A DNA stretch of 43,613 bases from Bifidobacteriaceae bacterium (lineage in GTDB: Bacteria > Actinomycetota > Actinomycetes > Actinomycetales > Bifidobacteriaceae), in NCBI GenBank assembly GCA_022650895.1, contig JALCQC010000020.1, positions 1 through 43,613 on the forward strand, written 5' to 3'. The position numbers and the translations under genes were made by a program. Below, piece after piece: positions 9,533 to 18,218 of this stretch. How positions within the stretch are numbered: the stretch's first letter is position 1; the number at the start of each line of letters is the position of its first letter. Under the pieces are notes generated by a model. That model worked only from the letters and a program-made list of their open reading frames with translations, ran no database searches and was not told where the DNA came from.

Positions 9533-10708
9533 TCACACCCTCAAGATGTCAAGGATGACAGAGACAGCCGCACCGCGGGCCCAATCATAGAAGGTGTGAG
9601 AGCGTAACGAGATCTTAGTGTCCTGAGCTGCACCGAAGACATGCCCCGCAAAGGACTCGCGAACCTGATGCGCGAAGAGATCGTAATTCTCCACTCCTTC
9701 GCCGGAGATAATAATCTGCTCCGGCCCCACAAGATTGACGACGGATGCCACGGCCTTTCCGATCGTCTCGCCTGCCAAAGCAAACGCCGCTCGAGCCTGC
9801 GGATCCCCGGCTTTCGCCATCGTCACAGCATCGTCAAACGAGAGAGTGGGCATTCCACTATTTTTACGAATGCTCTTCAGGATCGAGGAGAACGACGCTA
9901 CCGTCTCGACGCAGCCACGCTTGCCACAAGTACAAAGCAGATTCCCCGGTGCCAAGGGAAGATGTCCGATCTCACCGGCGACATCGTAAGCTCCATGAAC
10001 AAGATTTCCGTTTATGTAAAGCCCGCATCCGATACCGGCACCAATGGTGACGATTGCAAATGATCTGGATTTTGTTCCCACGCCAAAGATCTCTTCAGCG
10101 ACGGTAAGTGCGCCAACATCGTTTCTAACAGATACGGGAAGGCCACAGCGCTCTTCCAATAATTCGCGCAGATTCACCGGATCGTTCCATCCGAGAATCG
10201 GAGAACGTCGAACGACTCCACGCTTCCCATCAATGTCTCCGGAAATGCCTATGCCGATCCCTACCAGTGGCAGTGATGTGGCGGAATATAGCTCGTCGAA
10301 GATCTCGGCCGTAGAGTCAATCACCTTCTGTGGAGACTTGCCTTCTACTGCAACGCTCTCTTTCGAAAGGACATTTCCCAGCAAATCGACGACAACGGCA
10401 TAGAGGCGGTCGGATATCACTTTGACACCCATCATCCCGAATTTCCGAGAGTTGACGACAAGGGGCTGCATCGGGCGGCCGATGGACCCCCTATCAGATG
10501 ACGTTATCGGGGAGGTTGACGCTTCCTCTGGCGCCTCTGTGACAAAATGCTCTGCCATCAACGCATTCGTCGCTTTTGTCACAGCGGGCTGTGACAAACC
10601 TGCGTTGCGCGCGATCTGAGCCCTCGCGATCGGTCCGTGTTGGAGTATCTCGCGAAATACACTAATACCTGCCGGTGTGGGAACAGGCAGTTCCGGAAGT
10701 TCGAGCAA
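9533..10708 (-). CDS. ROK-family transcriptional repressor (NagC/XylR type)
   Basis: About 391 residues: an N-terminal winged helix-turn-helix (ARAQIARNAGLSQPAVTKA), then a sugar-kinase-like ROK domain with GIGISGDID, GAGIGCGLY and a zinc-site motif CTCGKRGCVETV. Such proteins release DNA when they bind a sugar. The TTG start at 10708 is preferred because AAAGGAC lies 6-8 bases upstream; an in-frame GTG at 10756 would add 16 residues but has no ribosome site. It lies directly upstream of the alpha-galactoside operon on the same strand, so it is the likely local regulator, probably also of itself through the site at 10790-10812. Confidence 0.9.
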   Translation of the reverse strand: MLELPELPVPTPAGISVFREILQHGPIARAQIARNAGLSQPAVTKATNALMAEHFVTEAPEEASTSPITSSDRGSIGRPMQPLVVNSRKFGMMGVKVISDRLYAVVVDLLGNVLSKESVAVEGKSPQKVIDSTAEIFDELYSATSLPLVGIGIGISGDIDGKRGVVRRSPILGWNDPVNLRELLEERCGLPVSVRNDVGALTVAEEIFGVGTKSRSFAIVTIGAGIGCGLYINGNLVHGAYDVAGEIGHLPLAPGNLLCTCGKRGCVETVASFSSILKSIRKNSGMPTLSFDDAVTMAKAGDPQARAAFALAGETIGKAVASVVNLVGPEQIIISGEGVENYDLFAHQVRESFAGHVFGAAQDTKISLRSHTFYDWARGAAVSVILDILRV

Positions 10709-10789
10709 CCTTACTGTCCTTTCTGCCTTATGCGAATATTCAAATCGACAAATCACAACGATGTGGAAAGAGTCTTTACAGTACCGTTA

Positions 10790-10812
10790 ATTACTTTAAT
10801 CGATAAAGTAAT
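10790..10812. promoter_or_regulatory. Near-perfect inverted repeat upstream of the ROK gene (candidate operator)
   Basis: ATTACTTTA (10790-10798) and TAAAGTAAT (10804-10812) are exact reverse complements separated by five bases, ATCGA. The site lies about 80-100 bases upstream of the ROK start codon in an AT-rich patch and shares TACTTT-N7-TAAA with the site before the binding-protein gene. It is a good candidate autoregulatory operator; binding itself is not shown by the sequence. Confidence 0.6.
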
Positions 10813-10932
10813 TATCCACTCCGTAAACCCACATCCGTCGGAACACGCGTGTCCTCAGGTTTACTGCCTTGTGCAGCAAGCCAGCAACGAGAACGGGCTT
10901 TCGCCGGTCTCACCGGACGGATGCCATTGAGA

Positions 10933-11955
10933 TCACTTCACTGGGCTGATCTTATCGATGGCCGCCAGTTCCTCGGCGCTGAAATCCGTATTGGCGATCG
11001 CGGCGACATTGTCGAGCAGCTGGGAGGGCCTCGAGGCACCCACCAAGACACTGGCAACCGCTCCGTCGGCTCCGTCGCGCAGAATCCACGCCAGCGACAT
11101 CTCCGCCAACGTCTGTCCGCGCCGCTTGGCGATCTCATTGAGATCGCGGATCTGCTGTAGACGTTCCGGTGTCAATGCAGACTCGTTGAGGAAGCGCGGA
11201 TCGTGGGCGATGCGGGAATCCTCGGGGATGCCGTTGAGATAGCGATCTGTCAGAAGCCCCTGCTCCAGCGGAGAGAAGGCGATGAGGCCGATCCCCGCTT
11301 CCTTTGCCGCCTCTTTGAGTCCGTCTGCCTCGATGTGGCGGTCGAAGATGTTGTACCGCACTTGATTGATGACGAAGGGGGTCTTCAACTCATGTAGGAT
11401 GGCCGCCGCCTCGCGGGTCTGCTGCGCGTTGTAGTTGGAAATTCCCACATACAATGCACGTCCTGAGCGCACGATGTGATCGAGCGCCAGCATGGTCTCC
11501 TCGAGCGGAGTGTCCGGGTCTGGGCGGTGGTGATAGAAGATGTCCACGTAATCCAGCCCCAGACGCTTCAGCGACTGATCGCAGCTGGCGATGAGGTACT
11601 TGCGCGAGCCGTGATCGCCGTACGGGCCAGGCCACATGTCGTAACCGGCCTTGGACGTCACGATCAGTTCATCACGGTAGGGCTTGAAGTCGGTGGCGAG
11701 CAGCCTGCCCAGATTCGTTTCGGCGGCCCCGTACTCCGGACCGTAATTATTGGCGGCGTCGAACTGGGTGATGCCGGCATCGAAAGCGGTACGGCAGACG
11801 GCGCGCATGGTGTCGTAATTGTTGATGTTGCCGAAGTTGTGCCAGAAACCGAGCGATACCTGGGGCATGAAAAGGCCCGACCTGCCGGTGCGTGAGTACT
11901 TCATGCGCCCGTCGTAACGATCCGCGTTCGCAACGTAGGGAGGAATGAGATCCAT
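10933..11955 (-). CDS. Aldo-keto reductase, YghZ/Gpr type
   Basis: A 340-residue NADPH-dependent aldo-keto reductase close to E. coli YghZ (L-glyceraldehyde 3-phosphate reductase). The tetrad is visible: Asp66 and Tyr71 in QFDAANNYG, Lys102 in TSKAGYDMWPGPYG and His143 in FYHHRPD. KAGYDMWPGPYG, GSRKYL and YLNGIPEDSR are near-diagnostic for this subgroup. A cofactor-binding end, SVLVGASRPSQL, is present. AAAGGAGC lies upstream of the ATG. It is a single gene, divergent from the VOC gene; a detoxifying role for reactive aldehydes fits the family. Confidence 0.92.
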   Translation of the reverse strand: MDLIPPYVANADRYDGRMKYSRTGRSGLFMPQVSLGFWHNFGNINNYDTMRAVCRTAFDAGITQFDAANNYGPEYGAAETNLGRLLATDFKPYRDELIVTSKAGYDMWPGPYGDHGSRKYLIASCDQSLKRLGLDYVDIFYHHRPDPDTPLEETMLALDHIVRSGRALYVGISNYNAQQTREAAAILHELKTPFVINQVRYNIFDRHIEADGLKEAAKEAGIGLIAFSPLEQGLLTDRYLNGIPEDSRIAHDPRFLNESALTPERLQQIRDLNEIAKRRGQTLAEMSLAWILRDGADGAVASVLVGASRPSQLLDNVAAIANTDFSAEELAAIDKISPVK

Positions 11956-12035
11956 GATGACTTGCTCCTTTGACTGTCAGCAGCGGTTGCGCACTACAGC
12001 GACGACGCCACGGTGCGTCCGCTTACACTGGACTC

Positions 12036-12458
12036 GTGATTGACCACATTACCGTGACAGTTCGCCGACTCGCTACCAGCATCGACTTTTACAAAGTTGC
12101 CCTGAAACCCTTGGGCTACGTTGAAAAGGTGCGCCACGGACGCACTATCGGGCTTGGGATGGACGACGGGACACCGCGCGCGGACTTCTATATTTCCCCC
12201 ACCACGGACACCTCTGCCACCACGGAGACAGAGAGTTCCACTCCACTCACGCACATCGCGTTCCGCGCCCGATCGCAGGAAGAGGTCCAGGCGTTTTACG
12301 AAGCGGCGCTCGCCGCCGGTGGACGTGACAACGGTGCTCCCGGATTTCGCGATTACCATCCCGGCTACTATGCCGCCTTCGTGCTTGACCCCGACGGAAA
12401 CAATGTCGAGGCGGTCGTCGAGTGGTCGCAGCCAGAGACCCCTCAGCGACCTCGCTGA
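12036..12458 (+). CDS. VOC-superfamily protein (glyoxalase/bleomycin-resistance-like)
   Basis: About 141 residues with the paired beta-alpha-beta modules of the VOC fold: VIDHITVTVRRLATSIDFYK at the start, GLGMDDGTPRADFYI in the middle and VLDPDGNNVEAVVE at the end. The metal-ligand positions His4 (IDHI), His (LTHIAF) and Glu (VEAV) are in place. The GTG at 12036 is chosen because the domain starts exactly there; a -10-like TACACT (12024-12029) lies just six bases before it and no ribosome site is seen, so the message may be leaderless. The substrate is unknown. Divergent from the aldo-keto reductase. Confidence 0.85.
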   Translation: MIDHITVTVRRLATSIDFYKVALKPLGYVEKVRHGRTIGLGMDDGTPRADFYISPTTDTSATTETESSTPLTHIAFRARSQEEVQAFYEAALAAGGRDNGAPGFRDYHPGYYAAFVLDPDGNNVEAVVEWSQPETPQRPR

Positions 12459-12479
12459 AGGCTCTCCGTCCGTTCTTCA

Positions 12480-12518
12480 CGAGAGCGGCGGGGCAGTCAT
12501 CTGCACCCGCCGCTCTCG
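12480..12518. terminator. Strong hairpin between convergent VOC and TetR genes
   Basis: CGAGAGCGGCGGG (12480-12492) pairs perfectly with CCCGCCGCTCTCG (12506-12518) over 13 bases with a 13-base loop. No U-run follows on either strand, so it would be a weak or factor-assisted terminator serving both convergent genes. Confidence 0.75.
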
Positions 12519-12545
12519 TACAATATGTCCGATATCTTCACAAAA

Positions 12546-13133
12546 TTACTTTAAAAACTCCGAGGGAGCCACAATACGAGATTCATGGATGAGGCGCGCA
12601 ATCTCCTCTGGACTTTCCTCCGCGCCCTTGTTGAGCCACAACTCAACGACGGCAACGATTCCAGCCAGCATCACCCGCAACGCGTAATCGCGGGGAAAAC
12701 CGATCATGGAGAACTGCAGCTTGCTTGACGAGGAGACCTGCTTTTCGATCATGGTGCCGAGGCTGTCACGGAAACGGCTCATGAACGAGTGGTCGCCACG
12801 GGGCCCAACGATGGCTTTGATGAACTCTGCATCTTCCTTGATATAGCGCAGAGCAGCCAAGATTGCGTCGTATGGAATCACCTCAACGGGGTCATCCGGG
12901 TCAGTGCTTTCGTTGTCGAAAAGGCGCTCGTTGATGGTGTTGATGGCCTCATCCTCGAGCGAGTTCTTCAGATCTTCCTTGTCGACGTAGTGGAGGTAGA
13001 AGGTGCCACGATTGATGCCTGCCTCTCGTGCAACGTCGCTCACCGTGAGGGCATCCAGTCCTTTTTCCTCAATGAGTTGGCTGAAAGCATGCTTGATAGC
13101 ACGCTTTGTACGCACAGTGGATCTATTGGCCAT
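12546..13133 (-). CDS. TetR-family regulator
   Basis: A 195-residue TetR-type repressor. The helix-turn-helix is at about 25-46 (LTVSDVAREAGINRGTFYLH), followed by an all-helical ligand domain of the DhaS/TetR_C type. GAGGAAGAC lies right before the ATG. It is divergent from the two YhgE/Pip genes, sharing a 298-base region rich in inverted repeats, so it is a candidate regulator of that operon and of itself. The operon carries a second, unrelated TetR gene at its end. Confidence 0.9.
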   Translation of the reverse strand: MANRSTVRTKRAIKHAFSQLIEEKGLDALTVSDVAREAGINRGTFYLHYVDKEDLKNSLEDEAINTINERLFDNESTDPDDPVEVIPYDAILAALRYIKEDAEFIKAIVGPRGDHSFMSRFRDSLGTMIEKQVSSSSKLQFSMIGFPRDYALRVMLAGIVAVVELWLNKGAEESPEEIARLIHESRIVAPSEFLK

Positions 13134-13255
13134 GTCTTCCTCAAATTCTGTTCCATACTCAACAGGTTGTTCAAAATTGCTTTTCCTGAATGAGGGTTCG
13201 TGGAACTGACGCGACAGAATTGTATCAAGTGTTGTTTACAGTTTCCTGACAGTCT

Positions 13256-13271
13256 GTCCGATTACTCGGAC
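13256..13271. promoter_or_regulatory. Inverted repeat GTCCGA-TTAC-TCGGAC in the divergent TetR/Pip region
   Basis: Perfect 6-base arms with a 4-base centre, about 125 bases upstream of the TetR start. Size and symmetry fit a TetR-type operator. A second pair, AAGTGTC (13304-13310) and GACACTT (13326-13332), lies further toward the Pip gene. Confidence 0.45.
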
Positions 13272-13330
13272 GATGAAAGAAAATGATGTGACACCACTAA
13301 AAGAAGTGTCCCGGCTGGACAAAATGACAC

Positions 13331-13367
13331 TTGCGTCCATTGTGCGGAGTGCTACGATATCCGTAGC
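13331..13367 (+). promoter_or_regulatory. Candidate Pip-operon promoter with overlapping palindrome
   Basis: A -35-like TTGCGT (13331-13336) and -10-like TACGAT (13353-13358) are 16 bases apart. The -10 box lies inside GCTACG-ATATC-CGTAGC (13351-13367), a 6-base inverted repeat. A repressor bound there would cover the -10 region. About 65 bases lead to the first Pip start codon. Confidence 0.45.
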
Positions 13368-13431
13368 GATACGTTTTATGTAGCGCTCTTTCATTTTTAT
13401 ATCTAAACCCCACACCGCACAGGATGGCACG

Positions 13432-16038
13432 ATGAGAAACACGTTCCGAATACTGCGCCGCGACGCCCTCAGACTCATGAGCGTCCCGGCCGCATGGGTC
13501 ATCATCATTGGTCTCAGCGTGATCCCCTCCCTCTATGCGTGGTTCAACATCGTGGGCTTCTGGAATCCCTATGGAAACACGAAGACCATCGAGGTATCTG
13601 TCGCCAACGAGGACTCGGGTGCCACCAACGACCTCATGGGAAAGATGAACCTGGGAGACCAGATCATCGCCACACTGAAGAAAAACGACGACATGGGCTG
13701 GAAGTTCGTCGACAAAGACACGGCGCTGCACGATGTGAAGTCGGGCGACAGCTATGCCTCCATCGTCATCCCCGCCGACTTCAGCAAGGACGTCGCCAGC
13801 ATCACCAGTGGCGACTTCACCCGCCCCGAACTCGACTACTACGTGAACGAGAAGCTGAGCGCCATCGCGCCAAAAGTCACCGATGTGGGCGCCACCACCA
13901 TCGATAACCAGGTCAACTCCACCTTCGTGGAAACCGTTGCGGAGGTGGTGTCCAGCACGCTGAAAACCAAGCTCGGGGACCTCTCGGACGGCCTCGCCGC
14001 CTCACGCACCAAGGTCGGCACCACCCTGAACGCCGCACAGCGCAAGGTGAGCGCGGCACAGAAGACACTGACGGACATGGCCGATGACATCGACGCCTCA
14101 CGCACGAGAATCACCTCAGCTCAGAACACGCTGAACGACACCAAGAATCTTCTGAAGGACGCCAGCGGCACCGCCTCCACCACCAGCGACCTGCTGAAAA
14201 CCATTGCCAACGGCGGAAGCTCCTTCGCCAACTCCGCCTCCTCGACGCTTGGGAACGGCACCTCCCTGCTCTCGTCGACCTCGTCCCGGGTCAGCTCGAC
14301 CGTCAACGGCTTCTCCCACAAGGTGCTGGGAGTGCAGGGAACGCTGAGCGGAACCCTCGCCGCGGCAAGCAGTATCGCCACCTCCAATGGGCACACGGTG
14401 GAGAACCTCACCAAAATCGTCAACGAGTCCACCCTTCTCGACTCCTCCACCAAGCAGAATCTTCTGGACACCCTGGCGCAGCTGAAGACGCAGAACCAGC
14501 AGAACGCGACGCTCATCGCCAACCTCACCGCCACCAACAACGACCTCGGCACTACGGCGACCACGTTGAACGGCACTGCCACCGACCTCAACTCCAGCAT
14601 TCAGAAGACCGCCACCACCACCGACTCTCTGCGAGCGCGTCTGACGGGCACCACCATGCCGGCCCTCACCAGTGCGATCTCCTCACTCGGAGTCACCAGC
14701 GGGCAGTTGTCGGGCGGGCTGAGCAGCCAGACCACGCTCGTCAACCAGGCCTCCACTGCACTCACCCAGCTCGACACGGTGCTGCGCAACACCACGAAAG
14801 CCCTCACCACGGCGGCCGGCACGTTGGGTGACATCGACACGGATCTCGGCACTGTCGCCACCGATGTGACGGCTCTGGGAACCTCCACCCTGTGGAAGGA
14901 TCTGCTGGGGCTTCAGAACATCGACGCCGGCAAAGTCTCGGATTTCATCGCCTCCCCCACACAGGTGGAGGAAAAGGCCGTGTTCCCCGTGGCCACTTAT
15001 GGCTCGGCGATGGCACCGCTGTTCACGAATCTTTCGCTGTGGATCGGCGCCTTCGTGCTGGTCGTCATTCTCAAGCTGGAAGTCGACAAGGAGGGCATCG
15101 CCAACCTCACCGGCAAGCAGGCGTACATGGGTCGGTGGCTGCTCATGGCGTGCTTCAGCGTCATTCAAGCGGTCATCGTCACCGTCGGGGATCTCATCAT
15201 CGGGGTCCAAACGGTGAATCCTGTCGCTTTCGTGCTGACAGGAGTGCTGGTGTCGCTGGCATACCTCAGTATCATCTATGCGCTTTCCAAATCGTTGGCG
15301 CACGTGGGGAAGGGAATTTGCGTCCTGCTGGTGATGCTGCAGATTCCAGGGGCCTCCGGCCTCTACCCCATCGAGATGATGCCCGGTTTCTTCCGCGCGC
15401 TGTATCCTCTGCTTCCGTTCACCTACGGAATCGACGCCATGCGCGAGACTATCGGCGGCTTCTACGACGGCTACTATGCGCAATGCCTCGCAAAACTCGG
15501 CATCTTCGTCGTACTCTCCTTCATTCTGGGCCTCACCGTCCGCAAATACATGGCCAATGTCAACTTACTGTTCGCCACGGAGCTGGACCAGACCGAAATC
15601 TTTGTGGGTGAGAAGGCGGAGGCTCCGGCCCGCTCGTACAGGCTGTCGCAGATAATCCGTGCGCTCGTCGACAAGGAGGAGTTCGAACAGGGAGTTCTGC
15701 AGCGTGCCCGCACGTTCGCACGCCGCTACCCCAAGATGAAGCGCGGCGCCCTGGTGACCGGCTTCGTCGTGCCCGTCATCCTGGCGGTCGTCTCCTCCCT
15801 CAGCTCGGACAACAAACCGTTGGTTCTGGGGCTGTGGGTGGCGTGGATCCTTCTCATCATCGGCTTCCTCATCACCATTGAATACGTACGGGAGAGCATC
15901 GCCTCGCAAGTCAGCCTGGGAACCATGCCCGAGGGAGACATTCGCGAGATCCTGAAGTCGCGCTTCCCCCGTCATGCGCAGAAAGCCCTCGGCGGCCACG
16001 CTTCCGAACACGCAGTACCGGCAGGAGACAAAGAATGA
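13432..16038 (+). CDS. YhgE/Pip-domain membrane protein, long form
   Basis: An 868-residue membrane protein with the YhgE/Pip layout: one N-terminal helix (about 20-40, AWVIIIGLSVIPSLYAWFNI), a conserved extracytoplasmic segment (IEVSVANEDSGA), a long helical, Thr/Ser-rich coiled-coil-like region (about 180-500), then five membrane helices between about 525 and 705 with the ABC-2-like GLYPIEMMPGFFRALYPLLP motif. It has an added C-terminal part with two further helices (about 773-817). Relatives include phage infection protein Pip and EsaA-like proteins. The ATG follows ACAGGATGGC-like bases, a weak ribosome site. Overlaps the next gene by ATGA. Its job here is unknown; export or envelope stress is a guess. 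Confidence 0.88.
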   Translation: MRNTFRILRRDALRLMSVPAAWVIIIGLSVIPSLYAWFNIVGFWNPYGNTKTIEVSVANEDSGATNDLMGKMNLGDQIIATLKKNDDMGWKFVDKDTALHDVKSGDSYASIVIPADFSKDVASITSGDFTRPELDYYVNEKLSAIAPKVTDVGATTIDNQVNSTFVETVAEVVSSTLKTKLGDLSDGLAASRTKVGTTLNAAQRKVSAAQKTLTDMADDIDASRTRITSAQNTLNDTKNLLKDASGTASTTSDLLKTIANGGSSFANSASSTLGNGTSLLSSTSSRVSSTVNGFSHKVLGVQGTLSGTLAAASSIATSNGHTVENLTKIVNESTLLDSSTKQNLLDTLAQLKTQNQQNATLIANLTATNNDLGTTATTLNGTATDLNSSIQKTATTTDSLRARLTGTTMPALTSAISSLGVTSGQLSGGLSSQTTLVNQASTALTQLDTVLRNTTKALTTAAGTLGDIDTDLGTVATDVTALGTSTLWKDLLGLQNIDAGKVSDFIASPTQVEEKAVFPVATYGSAMAPLFTNLSLWIGAFVLVVILKLEVDKEGIANLTGKQAYMGRWLLMACFSVIQAVIVTVGDLIIGVQTVNPVAFVLTGVLVSLAYLSIIYALSKSLAHVGKGICVLLVMLQIPGASGLYPIEMMPGFFRALYPLLPFTYGIDAMRETIGGFYDGYYAQCLAKLGIFVVLSFILGLTVRKYMANVNLLFATELDQTEIFVGEKAEAPARSYRLSQIIRALVDKEEFEQGVLQRARTFARRYPKMKRGALVTGFVVPVILAVVSSLSSDNKPLVLGLWVAWILLIIGFLITIEYVRESIASQVSLGTMPEGDIREILKSRFPRHAQKALGGHASEHAVPAGDKE

Positions 16039-18218
16039 AAAACACGTGGAACCTTTTCCTCCATGATCTGCGCAAGGCGGTCAGCAATACCGTCGGCATC
16101 ATCATGGTGCTCGGCCTTGTCCTGATTCCCGGACTGTTCTCCTGGTTCAACATCGCCGCCAGTTGGGATCCCTTCGGCAACACGAAGAACATCACCTTCG
16201 CCGTCGCCAACACCGACGAGGGATACAAAAGCGACCTCATACCGCTGAAAATAAACGTCGGCAACGAAGTGGTCTCCACGCTGCGCGCCAACGACCAGCT
16301 GGACTGGGTTTTCACCTCGCAGGCCGACGCCATCGACGGCACGAAATCAGGGAAATACTATGCGGCCGTCGTGATTCCGGACACTTTCAGCCACGACATG
16401 CTGACCTTCTTCGACTCCGACACCCAGCACACCAAACTCGCCTATTACACCAACGAGAAAAAGAACGCACTCTCCCCCAAGATCACAGGGCAGGGAGCCG
16501 ATCAAGTCTCCACACAGATCAACGAGATCTTCACCAAGACACTCAGCGATGTGGCCTTGAATCTGGTGTCCTCGCTCTCCCAGTATCTCGATAGCGACAA
16601 CGCCACGGCTCTGGTGAAGAACCTCGACGCCCATGTGGAGACCCTGACGAAGCAACTGCATGCGGCCGCGGACTCCACGCAGGTCTACACCACCCTGCTC
16701 GACTCGGCGAATTCACTCGTCTCCACGGCCTCCGGCCTCATCGACGGCACACACTCCGCGGGAGCCGACGCGAAGAAAACCATCAACTCCGCCCTGTCCT
16801 CCGCCACCTCCGTGAAGTCGACCCTCGACGCCGCCGCCACCAGTCTTTCGGGAGCCATTTCCACCAGCACCAGCAGCTACGGCGCCGTCCAGACGGATGT
16901 CAACAATCTCCTCGACTCACTGGATTCAGGGGCCGGTGACAGTGTGGCGACCCTGAAGACGTTGGCGAACAAGGTCAACACGCATATTACGAAGTACAAG
17001 GAGCTGCGCACCGAACTACGCAGCATCGAGGACCAGCTACCGAGCAACAGCGGCATCTCGCTGAGCCCGCTGCTCGCCGTGCTGGACGACGCCATCTCTG
17101 CACAGCAGGACGTGCACACGGCATTGAACGACGCGGCCCGCAAGATCACCACCGCAGCATCCGACGCCTCCAGCGAGCGCACCGCCATCAAAAAGGTGAT
17201 CGACCAGGCGAAGAAAAGCCTGGACGCACTCCAGTCCAAGTACGATTCCGGCCTGAAGACCGACCTACAGACACTTTCCACACAGATCTCCACCACCGCC
17301 ACCGACGCGGACAAAGCGGCGAGCGGCATCGACTCCGCACTCACGGATCTGAGCGGAACCGGAGGCTCCATCAGCGGGAAGCTGAAGGCCGCAAAGGGTG
17401 CGGTCACCGATTTCGCGTCCACCCTGGACGACGCCGGCGACAAGCTCTCCACCCTTCACAAGGCGCTCGACTCCGCCCTGACCGGCGGGGACATGAAGGA
17501 GCTGCGCACCCTCATCGGCTCGAATCCGGACGCGCTCGCCACTGCGATTTCGGCACCCGTGGCTCTCAAGCGCACCGCAGTGTTCCCCGTGGCGACGTTC
17601 GGCTCCTCCATGGCACCTCTGTACATCATGATTCCGTTGTGGGTGGGTGCCCTGCTGATGTGCGTCTCCATACAGACCGAGGTGTCCACCCGCACGTCCG
17701 CACAGTTCCAGGATCTCAAGCCACGGCAGGCCTATTTCGGGCGCTTCGGAATCTTCGCGGTTCTTTCCCTGCTGCAGAGCAGCTTCCTCTGCCTCGGCTG
17801 CATCCTCTTCCTCGGCGTGCAGGCCGTGCATCCCTTCCTCTTCATGCTCACCGGCTGGCTCGGAGGGTTGGTCTTCGCCTTCATGGTCTACACGCTGGTG
17901 GTCTCGTTCGGCAACGCGGGCAAGGCGGTAGGAGTGTTCCTCCTGGTGGTGCAGATCTCCGGATCCGGAGGCGCCTACCCTCTGCAGATGCTGCCCTCGT
18001 TCTTCCAGAACATCAGTCCCTTCCTTCCGGGAACACACATGATCAATGCTCTGCGCTCGGCGATCGCGGGAATCTACAACAACGATTACTGGATCTCCAT
18101 GGGCTACCTCGCGCTGTTCATACTGCCCACGCTGCTACTGGGATTGGTGCTGCGAAAGCCGATCGTCAATCTCAATCACAAATTCGTCGCCGCCGTTGAA
18201 AGCACGAGGATGGTATGA
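16035..18218 (+). CDS. YhgE/Pip-domain membrane protein, second copy
   Basis: A 727-residue paralogue of the preceding protein, same layout but without the two extra C-terminal helices. The N-terminal helix contains GIIMVLGLVLIPGLFSWFNI and is followed by ITFAVANTDEG; the middle is a long Ser/Thr/Asp-rich helical region; membrane helices restart near 520 with a GSGGAYPLQMLPSFFQNISP motif. The start overlaps the stop of copy 1 as ATGA, so the two are made together and may form a heteromer (inference). The stop again overlaps the next gene as ATGA. Confidence 0.88.
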   Translation: MKNTWNLFLHDLRKAVSNTVGIIMVLGLVLIPGLFSWFNIAASWDPFGNTKNITFAVANTDEGYKSDLIPLKINVGNEVVSTLRANDQLDWVFTSQADAIDGTKSGKYYAAVVIPDTFSHDMLTFFDSDTQHTKLAYYTNEKKNALSPKITGQGADQVSTQINEIFTKTLSDVALNLVSSLSQYLDSDNATALVKNLDAHVETLTKQLHAAADSTQVYTTLLDSANSLVSTASGLIDGTHSAGADAKKTINSALSSATSVKSTLDAAATSLSGAISTSTSSYGAVQTDVNNLLDSLDSGAGDSVATLKTLANKVNTHITKYKELRTELRSIEDQLPSNSGISLSPLLAVLDDAISAQQDVHTALNDAARKITTAASDASSERTAIKKVIDQAKKSLDALQSKYDSGLKTDLQTLSTQISTTATDADKAASGIDSALTDLSGTGGSISGKLKAAKGAVTDFASTLDDAGDKLSTLHKALDSALTGGDMKELRTLIGSNPDALATAISAPVALKRTAVFPVATFGSSMAPLYIMIPLWVGALLMCVSIQTEVSTRTSAQFQDLKPRQAYFGRFGIFAVLSLLQSSFLCLGCILFLGVQAVHPFLFMLTGWLGGLVFAFMVYTLVVSFGNAGKAVGVFLLVVQISGSGGAYPLQMLPSFFQNISPFLPGTHMINALRSAIAGIYNNDYWISMGYLALFILPTLLLGLVLRKPIVNLNHKFVAAVESTRMV

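Noticed and set aside
10833-10925. Inverted words CATCCGTC and GACGGATG before the aldo-keto reductase stop
   Set aside because: Only eight bases and about 75 bases apart; could easily be chance.
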